From Blastococcus sp. TF02A-26 (GTDB taxonomy: Bacteria > Actinomycetota > Actinomycetes > Mycobacteriales > Geodermatophilaceae): DNA of 64,000 nucleotides. Below, one piece after another: positions 37,508-45,314 of the stretch. Numbering within the stretch: position 1 is the stretch's first letter; each line of letters opens with the position of its first letter. The stretch spans positions 1 to 64,000 of the forward strand of contig NZ_QOHG01000008.1 in the NCBI RefSeq assembly GCF_003319125.1, given 5' to 3'. The notes beneath the pieces were generated by a model. The model had not been told where the DNA came from, made no database searches, and saw only the letters and a list, made by a program, of their open reading frames with translations. The translations under genes and the position numbers were made by a program.

Positions 37508-37882
37508 TCACCGCCGCCAGTCGACCCCCGGCAGCGACGCGGTCCAGGACTCCACGATCCGGCCGCCGTCCAGGCGGTGGACCGTCAACCACGTCACCAC
37601 CGTCATGGCACCGGTGTCCAGGTTGATCCCCTGGGTAGTGGCGCGGGTCCAGACGCGGTCCCCCTCGGCGATCTGGTCGTCCACGGTGGTGGTCGCGTCG
37701 TGCAGCAGCCGCCAGGCGCCGGCGATCTCCCGCTTGAACTCCGCCCGGCTCAGGGTCAGCGTGCCCGCCGAGGAGTGCCGCACGTAGGTGTCGCCGATGA
37801 GTTCGTCGACGACCGCGAGGTCCCGCCGGTGCCACAGCCCGTCCCAGTAGCGGGCGACGACGTCCCGCGGATCCTCCTGCAC
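37508..37882 (-). CDS. SnoaL/NTF2-like protein
   Basis: This 124-residue protein has the cone-like alpha+beta NTF2 pattern: DPRDVVARYWDGLWHRRDL, a central FKREIAGAWRLLHDATTTVD, and beta strands ending VTWLTVHRLDGGRIVESW. Members include ketosteroid isomerases, cyclases and binding proteins. GTG 37882 is 7 nt from TAGGAT with no ribosome-binding site, which fixes a leaderless start. The catalytic residues are not clear. Confidence 0.78.
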   Translation of the reverse strand: MQEDPRDVVARYWDGLWHRRDLAVVDELIGDTYVRHSSAGTLTLSRAEFKREIAGAWRLLHDATTTVDDQIAEGDRVWTRATTQGINLDTGAMTVVTWLTVHRLDGGRIVESWTASLPGVDWRR

Positions 37883-37889
37883 GCCGCGG

Positions 37890-37895
37890 ATCCTA
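37890..37895 (-). promoter_or_regulatory. Leaderless -10 element
   Basis: On the minus strand TAGGAT is exactly 7 nt before GTG 37882. It follows the terminator of the VOC operon, so the NTF2-like gene has its own promoter. Confidence 0.6.
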
Positions 37896-37924
37896 GGCAC
37901 GTCGTCCGCCCGGCCACCGGCGTG

Positions 37925-37964
37925 CGACGGGCCCGGGACGACGTCGCGTCGCCCGGGCCCGTCG
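37925..37964 (-). terminator. Terminator of the VOC operon
   Basis: CGACGGGCCCGGG pairs with CCCGGGCCCGTCG over an inner CGACG/CGTCG stem with a TCG loop, 8 nt after the VOC stop codon. Confidence 0.75.
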
Positions 37965-37971
37965 AGCCCGC

Positions 37972-38904
37972 TCAGGCGAAGGGGTCGCCGTGGATCTCCT
38001 CGGTGCTCAGGAAGATCGGGGCGTTGAAGGAGTCCTCGGGGTCGGTCATCAGCAGCGTGTCGCGGAGCCGGGTCGAGCGCACGCCCTGCGTCGTGAGCCA
38101 CGCTTCGGCGGAGTCCAGGTCGGTGACCTTGAACCGCAGGCCGTAGATCATGTTGCCCCACTGGGCGACGTGCCGGCCCAGGTCGGAGTCGGCGGACTGC
38201 GGCTCGGCGATCTGCAGCAGGCAGTCGCCGAGCTGCAGGGTCGCGTACCGGGCCTGCAGGTCCGGGTCGACGCCGTGCTCGATGGGGATGGCCTGGAACT
38301 CGTCGACGTAGGTCTCGACGGCCTTGTCCAGGTTCTTCACGCCCAGGGTCACGTACGAGAAGCGCTCGATGGTGAGCGGGTGCGACAGCCACATCTTGTG
38401 CAGCGACGACCAGGTCTCCTGGTCACGGGGGTCGTTGGGCATGTCGTGCATGCACAGCTCGACCATCAGCCCGTAGGTGTCGCGGGGACTGGGGTAGCAG
38501 TAGATGAGGTCGGGCTCGGCGTGCTCGACCCGGCCACCGCCGGGCCGGCCGATGTAGATGCCCTTCGAGACCAGCCGGTCGACGAGCCCGCCGAGGTCCT
38601 CGACCTTGTAGCCGACCGAGTGCAGGTGCGTGCCGAACTTCGTGAAGAACTTGCCGACCGGCAGCTCCGCGTTGACCGGCTGAGCCGGCGACATGGTCTC
38701 GATGCACAGGTCGGAGATCATGAGGAGGGTGGCGTGCCGGTCCTCGACCGGGAGGTAGTTCGGCTCCTCGATGCCCATGTAGACGAAGCCGCCGAAGACG
38801 CGCTCGTAGAACTCGCGCAGCTTCTGGGCGTCGTCGGCCATGTGGACGACGTGCACCATCTGACCGAGGCCGAAGTCCCCGGTGACCTTCACCTGCTTCT
38901 TCAC
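37972..38904 (-). CDS. Two-domain VOC (glyoxalase/dioxygenase superfamily) protein
   Basis: This 310-residue protein has two vicinal-oxygen-chelate halves. The first begins LGQMVHVVHMADDAQKLREF with a candidate metal His. The second begins at about 200 (RFSYVTLGVKNLDKAVETYV). It may be a ring-cleaving dioxygenase-like or epimerase-like enzyme, or a binding protein. It is about half identical to the upstream gene, which it overlaps by 4 bp (GTGA). GTG 38904 has AAGGA upstream. No substrate can be named. Confidence 0.82.
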   Translation of the reverse strand: MKKQVKVTGDFGLGQMVHVVHMADDAQKLREFYERVFGGFVYMGIEEPNYLPVEDRHATLLMISDLCIETMSPAQPVNAELPVGKFFTKFGTHLHSVGYKVEDLGGLVDRLVSKGIYIGRPGGGRVEHAEPDLIYCYPSPRDTYGLMVELCMHDMPNDPRDQETWSSLHKMWLSHPLTIERFSYVTLGVKNLDKAVETYVDEFQAIPIEHGVDPDLQARYATLQLGDCLLQIAEPQSADSDLGRHVAQWGNMIYGLRFKVTDLDSAEAWLTTQGVRSTRLRDTLLMTDPEDSFNAPIFLSTEEIHGDPFA

Positions 38905-39887
38905 TGCTGGTCCTTCTTCCCTGTCGTGTGCGGGTCCGTGGGAGGGGCCGGTCGCGTCGCGGCCCGGCCGTCGTGCGCGTGCGCGGTGCCGAAGAACAGC
39001 GGCGCGCCGTGGCTGTCGTCGGGGTGGGTCACCAGCAGGTCGTCGCGGACCCGGGTGGTGCGGACGTCGTTGTGCGCCAGCCACCGCTCGGCGGCGTCGA
39101 CGTCCCGGACGAGGAAGCGCAGGCCGTAGATCATGTTGCCCCACCGGGCGACGTGCCGGCCCAGGTCGGAGTCGGGGGAGCGGGGCTGCACGATCTCCAG
39201 CAGGCAGTCGCCCAGCTGCAGGACCTGGAACTGCGCGTCGAGCTCCGCGTCGGTGCCGGAGGCGAGCGGGACCGCCTGGAGCGCGTCGACGTAGGTGCCG
39301 ACGGCCGCGGCCAGGTCCTCGACGGCGAGGACCACCGAGCTCAGGCACTCGAGGGTGAGCGGGTGCGTGCGCCACATGCCGACCAGGGACGACCAGGTGT
39401 CCAGCAGCCGGGGGTCGCCGCGCATGTCGTGGGTGGTCAGCTCCACCAGCAGGCCGGCGGTCTGACGGGGGCTCGGGAAGAGGTAGGCGGCGTCGGGGTC
39501 GACCGCCGAGAGCTTCCCGCCACCGGGACTGCTGATCGAGATGCCGCGGTCCAGGAGGCGCTGCTGCAGGCCCTCCAGGTCGTCGACCTTGTAGCCCACC
39601 GAGTGCAGGTGGCGGCCGTACTTCGTGTGGAAGCGGGCCACGGAGAACCGGGGGTCCGGCGGGAGCCTCGGCGCCATGGTCTCGACGCAGAGGTCGCCGA
39701 CCACGAGCAGCGTGGCGTAGCGGTCCTCCCAGTCGAGGTAGTCCGGTCCGTCGACGCCGCTGTAGACGAATCCGCCGAGCACGCGCTCGTAGAACTCGCG
39801 CAGCGCCTGCGCGTCCTCGGTGACGTGGATGACGTGGACCATCTGGCCGATGCCGTGGTCACCCGTCCGCCGGGCCTGCTGCCGCAC
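38901..39887 (-). CDS. Two-domain VOC protein, paralogue
   Basis: This 328-residue paralogue of the downstream VOC gene shares GQMVHVIHV, REFYERVLGGFVYSG, SDLGRHVARWGNMIYGLRF and the two-half architecture. Its C-terminus carries an extra 25 disordered residues. It starts at GTG 39887, six bases after the small barrel gene, and ends overlapping its partner. Tandem coupled paralogues may form a heteromer or act on related compounds. Confidence 0.82.
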   Translation of the reverse strand: MRQQARRTGDHGIGQMVHVIHVTEDAQALREFYERVLGGFVYSGVDGPDYLDWEDRYATLLVVGDLCVETMAPRLPPDPRFSVARFHTKYGRHLHSVGYKVDDLEGLQQRLLDRGISISSPGGGKLSAVDPDAAYLFPSPRQTAGLLVELTTHDMRGDPRLLDTWSSLVGMWRTHPLTLECLSSVVLAVEDLAAAVGTYVDALQAVPLASGTDAELDAQFQVLQLGDCLLEIVQPRSPDSDLGRHVARWGNMIYGLRFLVRDVDAAERWLAHNDVRTTRVRDDLLVTHPDDSHGAPLFFGTAHAHDGRAATRPAPPTDPHTTGKKDQQ

Positions 39888-39893
39888 CGGGAC

Positions 39894-40232
39894 TCAGACC
39901 GCGGTGGCGCCGGTGGCGGCGTACCACTGGAGCTCCGGCGGGTTGTCCGAGACGTCCATCGCGTCGGTCATGCGCAGCCGGCCCTCGGCCCCCGCGGCGC
40001 CCAGCTGGGCCGCCGCGGTGGCGACGTCGGCGTCGGCGAGCTCGTACACCGCGACGTAGCGCGGAGCGCCCCCGCCGCCGGCCAGGTCCACCCGGCGGTA
40101 GCGGTGCACCGCGGTCACCGACGGGATCGCCGCCCGGACGTCCGGGACGTGGATCTCGTCGTACCACTGCTCGTACTCGGCCTCCCGGCCGGGGACGGCG
40201 CTGCTGTGGGCGATGAACAGGCCCTGGGCCAT
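39894..40232 (-). CDS. Small dimeric alpha/beta-barrel-like protein
   Basis: This 112-residue protein begins MAQGLFIAHSSAVPGREAEY with the conserved EYEQWYDEIHVPD, a pattern of DUF4286/EthD-like ferredoxin-fold dimers. The strands RYVAVYELAD follow. It leads the VOC operon, suggesting an accessory or cyclase-like role in the same pathway. ATG 40232 has GAGGAG upstream. The function is not known. Confidence 0.72.
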   Translation of the reverse strand: MAQGLFIAHSSAVPGREAEYEQWYDEIHVPDVRAAIPSVTAVHRYRRVDLAGGGGAPRYVAVYELADADVATAAAQLGAAGAEGRLRMTDAMDVSDNPPELQWYAATGATAV

Positions 40233-40616
40233 GACGGTGCTCCTCGGGTTCCGGGGTCGGGGACGGGGGGCCGCGGCGTGCCGGTCGGCGGGGACGCGGG
40301 GCTCAGCCGGGTGCGGCGACGGCGGAGGAGGCGTCGGCACGCGCGGGGAGCGGTCCGGGGAGGGACGCCGCGACGGGGTCCTGGGGTACGGGGAGCCTCG
40401 GTCCCGGCACGGCTCACCTCGCAGTTCTGCCCAGGCGCCCACCTGCTCCGGAGGGAACGCTGCCCCGAAGGTAGACGAGCGGTGGAAGGTCGTAAATACT
40501 TCGAATCGACGACGTAGGTCACACTGTGCCGTCGCGCGGCCGGCCCCGACCGGTGCCGGGCCGCTGTACGGCTGCCGCGAACCCAGGCGGGAGCCCCGAG
40601 CGTCCGGGAGTCGTCG
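40233..40616. other. Divergent regulatory region between VOC operon and LacI gene
   Basis: These 384 bp are mostly GC-rich non-coding DNA. An AT-rich core at about 40488-40515 (GTCGTAAATACTTCGAATCG) breaks the background and contains TTCGAA, a 6-bp palindrome. It is the likely promoter and LacI operator area for one or both flanking operons. No gene or stable RNA is visible. Confidence 0.45.
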
Positions 40617-41657
40617 GTGTCGATCGAGTCGGAGCGTCTGGCGGTGCTGCCCCCGACGTCCCGGCGTCCGGGAGCGACCAGTGCGGACGTCGCCCGCGTG
40701 GCCGGAGTGTCGCGGTCCACGGTCAGCCACATCCTCAACGGCCAGGTGACCCGCTTCTCCGAGGAGACGGTCGAGCGGGTGCGGGAGACGGCCGCCCGGC
40801 TGGGGTACGTGCCGTCCGCCGCGGGCCGCTCGCTGGTCCTCGGCCGCAGCGACCTCGTCGTCCTCGCGGTGCCCAACACCACGCTGACCAACGTGCAGGA
40901 CATCATCGAGGCGATCGCCGCCGACCTCGACGACGTCGGCTACAACACCGTCGTCCACTTCGACCGCGGTGGCGGTCCGGCCGACAACCTCGCCCGCCTC
41001 CAGCACCTGGTCGACACGCTGCGGCCGGCCGGCCTGGTGGACCTCGGGAGTCTCTCGCCGGCGGCCCTCGACGCGCTCGAGGAGCAGGGCTGCCCGTTGC
41101 TGTCGCCGCGGCCGCGCAACGTGCGAGGAGTCGACGAGGGGAACTACGCCATCGCCCGAGGGCAGGCCGAGCACCTCCTCGAGCGGGGGTACACGACCCT
41201 GGCCTACGCCTACCTCGTCGACCGGCGCGACGACCCGTTCGGCCGGATGCGGGCCTCGGTGGTCGCCGAGGTCTGCGCCGATGCCGGGCTGGCCGCGCCG
41301 GCCACGATCAGCGTGCCGCTGGACGCCGCCGGCGCGCAGACCGCGGTGTGCGAGCTCCTGCGCACCCGCGGGGCCCCGGTGGGCATCGCGTGCTCGAACG
41401 ACGAGGTCGCGGTCGCCGTGGCGTTCGCGGCGCTGGCGCTCCGGGCGGCGGTCCCGGGCGACGTCGGTGTGGTCGGCGTCGGCGGGGGGAGCGTCGGGCA
41501 GCTGGTGACACCACGGCTGAGCACCGTCACCTTCGACGTCCGCACCTCCGTCAGCTCCATCCGGCAGGCGATCGGGCACGCCCTCGGTGGGGCGGAGGAG
41601 CCTGCGGGGAGCGTTCCGGAGGGCACGTTCACGGTGCTCCAGGGCGAGACGACCTGA
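40617..41657 (+). CDS. LacI-family transcriptional regulator
   Basis: This 346-residue regulator has the helix-turn-helix TSADVARVAGVSRSTVSHIL at 21-40 with the hinge helix after it, then a periplasmic-binding-protein-like ligand domain. It probably controls the divergent VOC operon or the flavoprotein downstream; LacI members often bind sugars or sugar-like aromatics. The GTG start has GGGAG upstream. An operator is not resolved. Confidence 0.9.
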   Translation: MSIESERLAVLPPTSRRPGATSADVARVAGVSRSTVSHILNGQVTRFSEETVERVRETAARLGYVPSAAGRSLVLGRSDLVVLAVPNTTLTNVQDIIEAIAADLDDVGYNTVVHFDRGGGPADNLARLQHLVDTLRPAGLVDLGSLSPAALDALEEQGCPLLSPRPRNVRGVDEGNYAIARGQAEHLLERGYTTLAYAYLVDRRDDPFGRMRASVVAEVCADAGLAAPATISVPLDAAGAQTAVCELLRTRGAPVGIACSNDEVAVAVAFAALALRAAVPGDVGVVGVGGGSVGQLVTPRLSTVTFDVRTSVSSIRQAIGHALGGAEEPAGSVPEGTFTVLQGETT

Positions 41658-41700
41658 CCTGCCCGGTCTCGTGGCGAGGCCCGTACCGAGACCTTTCCGG

Positions 41701-41742
41701 TAACGATGGCACAAAGTGCCACGTGACCGTTGACACGTGTCA
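41701..41742 (+). promoter_or_regulatory. Composite -10/operator upstream of the flavoprotein gene
   Basis: TAACGA (41701-41706) is followed at once by the palindrome TGGCAC-AAA-GTGCCA (41707-41721), the same order as at the second binding-protein promoter (28778-28800). A second perfect palindrome, TGACACGTGTCA, lies at 41731-41742. The leader to ATG 41833 is about 120 nt. Confidence 0.6.
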
Positions 41743-41832
41743 CCGGGCTCCGTACGGTCGCCGTGCCGGGTGATCCGGCCCACACCGCCGGGTCCCCCGG
41801 AGGGCGTGGCGCGCTGGCGAGGAGGCTGGCCG

Positions 41833-42732
41833 ATGTCGGCAACGGAGGACTACGACGTCGTGGTCGTCGGGTTCGGTGTGGCCGGTGCGGCCGCCGCGCT
41901 CGAGGCGGCCCGGGCCGGGGCTCGCGTCCTCGTGCTGGACCGCCGCGGCCTCCGGGTCCGACCGGTGGTGCCGGCCGTCGCCGACCGTCCCGCGCTGCGC
42001 GTGCGCCGACGCTTCCGGTCGCGTCCGGGTGCTGCCGTCCCCCCGCTGTCGACGCTGCGCGCCGAGGCGGTGGCCGCGGGCGTGGAGGTGCGCCGGCAGA
42101 CGGCGGTGCACGAGCTCGTCGTCGAGGGTGGCCGGGTCGCCGGGGTCGGGTACGCCGCGATGGACCTGTGCACCGCGTCCGGTGCCCGCTACTGGTGGCT
42201 GGACCGGCTGAGCTCCTGGACGCCGCGGTGGTCGGCCGGGCTGGCCCGCACGCTGCGCCGGGCCGCCGAGGCGGTGTGGCACGACGCCTCGGAGGTCGGC
42301 ACCGTCACCGCGTCCGCCGTGGTGCTCGGCACCGACCGGGCCGGCTGGGACTTCGTCGGGCCGGCGGTCTGGGCCGCCGGGGTGGCCCGGCGGCCCTCGG
42401 GCGTCGGACCGCGCCGACGGCTCAGCCTGGTCGGGGACGGGGCGCCCGCTCCCACTCCGGAGCTCGAGGTCCGGGCGTGGTGCGCTCGCGCGACCGGTGC
42501 GGGGACCTCGGTCGAGGCGCTGGCCGAGCTCCGGGTGGACCCGGCCACCGCCCAGCTGTGCGTCGGCGACGCCGGCGAGGTGCCGGGTCTCTACGCCGCC
42601 CTCGCGGAGCGGACGGGACCGGCACCGGTGCCGACGGAGGACAGTGCGCTGCTGGTCGCCGCCGGTCGGCGGGCCGGTCGGGCCGCCGCCGTGGGCCGGC
42701 CGCGCCGCGGCCACCTGCGCTCCGTCGGCTGA
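41833..42732 (+). CDS. Shortened FAD-dependent oxidoreductase
   Basis: This 299-residue protein has the N-terminal dinucleotide fold VVVVGFGVAGAAAALEAARA and a C-terminal GRRAGRAAAVG typical of FAD_binding_2/3-ketosteroid-dehydrogenase flavoproteins. Family members are 450-570 residues, so the substrate domain appears largely deleted and replaced by Arg-rich sequence. It keeps native codon bias and a clean AGGAGG-ATG start, so it is expressed or a recent relic. It converges with the enoyl-CoA hydratase. Confidence 0.68.
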   Translation: MSATEDYDVVVVGFGVAGAAAALEAARAGARVLVLDRRGLRVRPVVPAVADRPALRVRRRFRSRPGAAVPPLSTLRAEAVAAGVEVRRQTAVHELVVEGGRVAGVGYAAMDLCTASGARYWWLDRLSSWTPRWSAGLARTLRRAAEAVWHDASEVGTVTASAVVLGTDRAGWDFVGPAVWAAGVARRPSGVGPRRRLSLVGDGAPAPTPELEVRAWCARATGAGTSVEALAELRVDPATAQLCVGDAGEVPGLYAALAERTGPAPVPTEDSALLVAAGRRAGRAAAVGRPRRGHLRSVG

Positions 42733-42769
42733 GGCCGCCGCGGCCGACGCGCGCCGCCCCGGCGCAGGG

Positions 42770-43567
42770 TCAGCGGCCGAGGAAGCGGGGCGGCCGGTTC
42801 TGCCGGAACGCCGCGATGCCCTCGTGCAGGTCGTCGGTGGTCATCGTCACCGGCTGGGCCATGGCCTCCCACTGCAGGGAGGCCTCGAGCCCCGCGGCCG
42901 ACTGCTCCAGCCCGGTCTTGGTGAGACGGGCGGCGATCGGCGCGGCCTGCGCCAGTCGCTCGGCGACGGCGAGGGTGTGCGGCAGCACGTCGTCGGCGAC
43001 CTCGGTGACCAGGCCCCAGTCCAGTGCCTCCGCGGCGGCGACCTCGCGGCCGGTGAAGAGCATCTCGCGGGCACGGGAGACGCCGATGGCCTCCGGGAGC
43101 AGCCAGGTCGCGCCCATCCCGCCGTGCGTGCCGCGGTAGATGAACGGGGTGCTGAACCGTGCGCCGGTGGCGGCGAAGCGCAGGTCGCAGGCCAGGGCGA
43201 GGCACACGCCGGCCCCCACGGTGGCGCCGTTGACGGCGGCGAGCACGGGGAACGGCAGCTGCCGGGGCCGCAGCCAGCTGCGGTAGAAGGGCAGCATCCG
43301 GTCGCGGAGCCGGTCGATGGTGACGTCCTCGTCGGACCCCTGGTCCAGCCAGGAGAGGTCGGCGCCGGAGCAGAACGAGCTGCCCCCGCCGGTCACGACG
43401 ACGACGCGGGTGTCGCGGTCGGCGGTGACCTCGTCGAGGGCGCGGTCCCACGCCACGGTCATCTCCGCGGTCATCGCGTTGCGCACGCCGGGCCGGTTGA
43501 GCGTGATCAGCCGGACGCCGGTCGCCGGTTCGCTCACCAGCACCGCGTCGCCGGAGTCGGTCGCCAT
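42770..43567 (-). CDS. Enoyl-CoA hydratase/isomerase family protein
   Basis: This 265-residue crotonase has the oxyanion loop SFCSGADLSW and the helix AAVNGATVGAGVCLALACD. The usual catalytic Glu of hydratases near the THGGMG segment is not evident, so isomerase, hydrolase or other crotonase chemistry is possible. It lies downstream of an ArsR gene on the same strand, separated by a strong hairpin. The substrate is presumably an acyl-CoA from the nearby catabolic genes. Confidence 0.85.
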   Translation of the reverse strand: MATDSGDAVLVSEPATGVRLITLNRPGVRNAMTAEMTVAWDRALDEVTADRDTRVVVVTGGGSSFCSGADLSWLDQGSDEDVTIDRLRDRMLPFYRSWLRPRQLPFPVLAAVNGATVGAGVCLALACDLRFAATGARFSTPFIYRGTHGGMGATWLLPEAIGVSRAREMLFTGREVAAAEALDWGLVTEVADDVLPHTLAVAERLAQAAPIAARLTKTGLEQSAAGLEASLQWEAMAQPVTMTTDDLHEGIAAFRQNRPPRFLGR

Positions 43568-43620
43568 GGGTCGTCCTTCCTGCCGAGAGCGGGTGGACCC
43601 TACGGCAACGGCACAACGGC

Positions 43621-43673
43621 GACGGCGCGTGCCGGCCCACCCGGGAGGACCCGGGCGGGCGGCACGCGCCGTC
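43621..43673 (-). terminator. Terminator downstream of the ArsR gene
   Basis: GACGGCGCGTGCCG pairs perfectly with CGGCACGCGCCGTC and encloses a further CCC/GGG stem. It is among the most stable hairpins in the window and lies 15 nt after the stop codon. Confidence 0.75.
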
Positions 43674-43688
43674 GAGGAGAGGAGTGGG

Positions 43689-44081
43689 CTACCAGGTCAG
43701 CAGGGCGGCGGAGCGGGACGAGTCGTCCCCGACCGCGGCCTTGAGCGCCGGCCGCTCGGAGCGCTCGGCCGGCTCCTCGCCGCCGTCGGCCACCAGGCGC
43801 GGGCCCGGGGCGAGCAGCCACATCTCGTCCATCAGCGACCGCAGCACCTCGCGACGCAAGGAGTAGAAGTAGTTGCGACCCCGCTTGCGCACCTCGATCA
43901 GCCCGGCCTGGGTGAGGATCTTGGTGTGGTAGCTGATGGTCGGCTTCGACACCGGCAGCGTGTCCTCGAGGATGCTGCAGGCCAGTTCCTCCTGCTGCGC
44001 CATCTGCTGCACGATGTTCCACCGGATGGGGTCTCCGAGTGCCTTGAAGACCTCCGTCGCAGCGACGGGTTCACGGGTCAT
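43689..44081 (-). CDS. ArsR-family (winged-helix) regulator
   Basis: This 130-residue protein has a winged helix with LGDPIRWNIVQQMAQQEE, the recognition helix VSKPTISYHTKIL and wing RKRGRNYFYSL. The metal-binding CxC of arsenic/cadmium sensors is absent, so it likely senses an organic ligand. It stands between the korAB catabolic genes and the enoyl-CoA hydratase and may control either. Upstream lies AT-rich DNA with CGAAC-N12-GTTCG. Confidence 0.87.
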   Translation of the reverse strand: MTREPVAATEVFKALGDPIRWNIVQQMAQQEELACSILEDTLPVSKPTISYHTKILTQAGLIEVRKRGRNYFYSLRREVLRSLMDEMWLLAPGPRLVADGGEEPAERSERPALKAAVGDDSSRSAALLTW

Positions 44082-44228
44082 GACGCGGGCCCCTCCGGAT
44101 TCCGATCACGCTCAGTAGTTCAACGAACGTCAATCTAACGGTTCGACGTCCTTCTGCCCAGCCGGGAGCGCGGTGAACCGTCCCACAGTCCGGGATCTCG
44201 TGGGGCCGGGCCGGGGACGGGTGCACGC

Positions 44229-45314
44229 TCAGTCGCCGACGGTCCAGGTGTCCCGGCCGCGGAGCACCGACTGGAGGTCGGGTCCGCCGGTCCGGTCGGC
44301 GGCCGCGCGGGCCTCCCCGACCTGGGCCCGGACGGCGTCGTCGTAGGTCGTGCGGCGCACGTCCCGGAAGACGCCGGTGACCGTGTGGGTCAGGTCCTGG
44401 TCCGACAGCCGCGACAGCGCGAAGGCCAGGTGGACGTCGGCCGGGTCGTGGACGACGACGTCGGCCGGGTCCACCTCCGCCGCCTCGGCCACCCGCAGGC
44501 CGAAGCCCTCGCGGACGACGGCGTACGCGCCCAGCCCGTCCTCGCCGGCCGGCCCGAAGCGGATCGGCTCGCCGGCGGTGAGGCGGATCAGCCGCTGGGG
44601 CGCGGTCTCCGGCCGGCGCAGCACGTCGAACGAGCCGTCGTTGAAGATCGGGCAGTCCTGGAAGATCTCGACCAGGGCGGTGCCACGGTGCTCGGCGGCG
44701 GCCTGGAGGACCGCGGTCAGGCCCTTGCGGTCGGAGTCGATCGCCCGCCCGACGAAGGTGGCCTCGGCGCCCAGCGCCAGGGACACCGGGTTGAACGGGT
44801 GGTCCACCGAGCCCATCGGGGAGGACTTGGTCACCTTCCCGGTCTCGCTGGTGGGGGAGTACTGGCCCTTGGTGAGCCCGTAGATCCGGTTGTTGAACAG
44901 CAGGATCTTCAGGTTCACGTTGCGGCGCAGCGCGTGGATCAGGTGGTTGCCCCCGATCGACAGCGAGTCGCCGTCACCGGTCACCACCCAGACCGAGAGG
45001 TCCGGACGGGCCACGGCCAGGCCGGTGGCGATCGCCGGGGCCCGGCCGTGGATGGAGTGCATCCCGTAGGTGTCCATGTAGTACGGGAAGCGCGACGAGC
45101 ACCCGATGCCCGAGACGAAGACGGTGTTCTCCCGCTTGATGCCCAGCGTCGGCATGAAGGAGCGGACGGCGGCCAGCACGGCGTAGTCACCGCACCCGGG
45201 GCACCACCGCACCTCCTGGTCGGAGGTGAAGTCCTTTGCCGTCTGCGGCGACTCCGCCTGCGGGACGAGGTCCAGGCCACCGAGGGCCGGCATGCCGAGG
45301 TCGATGGCGGTCAC
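44229..45314 (-). CDS. korB: 2-oxoacid:ferredoxin oxidoreductase, beta subunit
   Basis: This 361-residue subunit binds thiamine diphosphate (VTGDGDSLSIGGNHL) and has Cys38-x2-Cys41 (CPGCGDY) for the Fe-S cluster. With KorA it oxidises 2-oxoglutarate to succinyl-CoA and reduces ferredoxin, the CO2-evolving link used in mycobacteria during beta-oxidation. GTG 45314 overlaps korA by 4 bp. The order korA-korB and divergence from acyl-CoA dehydrogenases fit a fatty-acid-type catabolic state. Confidence 0.93.
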   Translation of the reverse strand: MTAIDLGMPALGGLDLVPQAESPQTAKDFTSDQEVRWCPGCGDYAVLAAVRSFMPTLGIKRENTVFVSGIGCSSRFPYYMDTYGMHSIHGRAPAIATGLAVARPDLSVWVVTGDGDSLSIGGNHLIHALRRNVNLKILLFNNRIYGLTKGQYSPTSETGKVTKSSPMGSVDHPFNPVSLALGAEATFVGRAIDSDRKGLTAVLQAAAEHRGTALVEIFQDCPIFNDGSFDVLRRPETAPQRLIRLTAGEPIRFGPAGEDGLGAYAVVREGFGLRVAEAAEVDPADVVVHDPADVHLAFALSRLSDQDLTHTVTGVFRDVRRTTYDDAVRAQVGEARAAADRTGGPDLQSVLRGRDTWTVGD

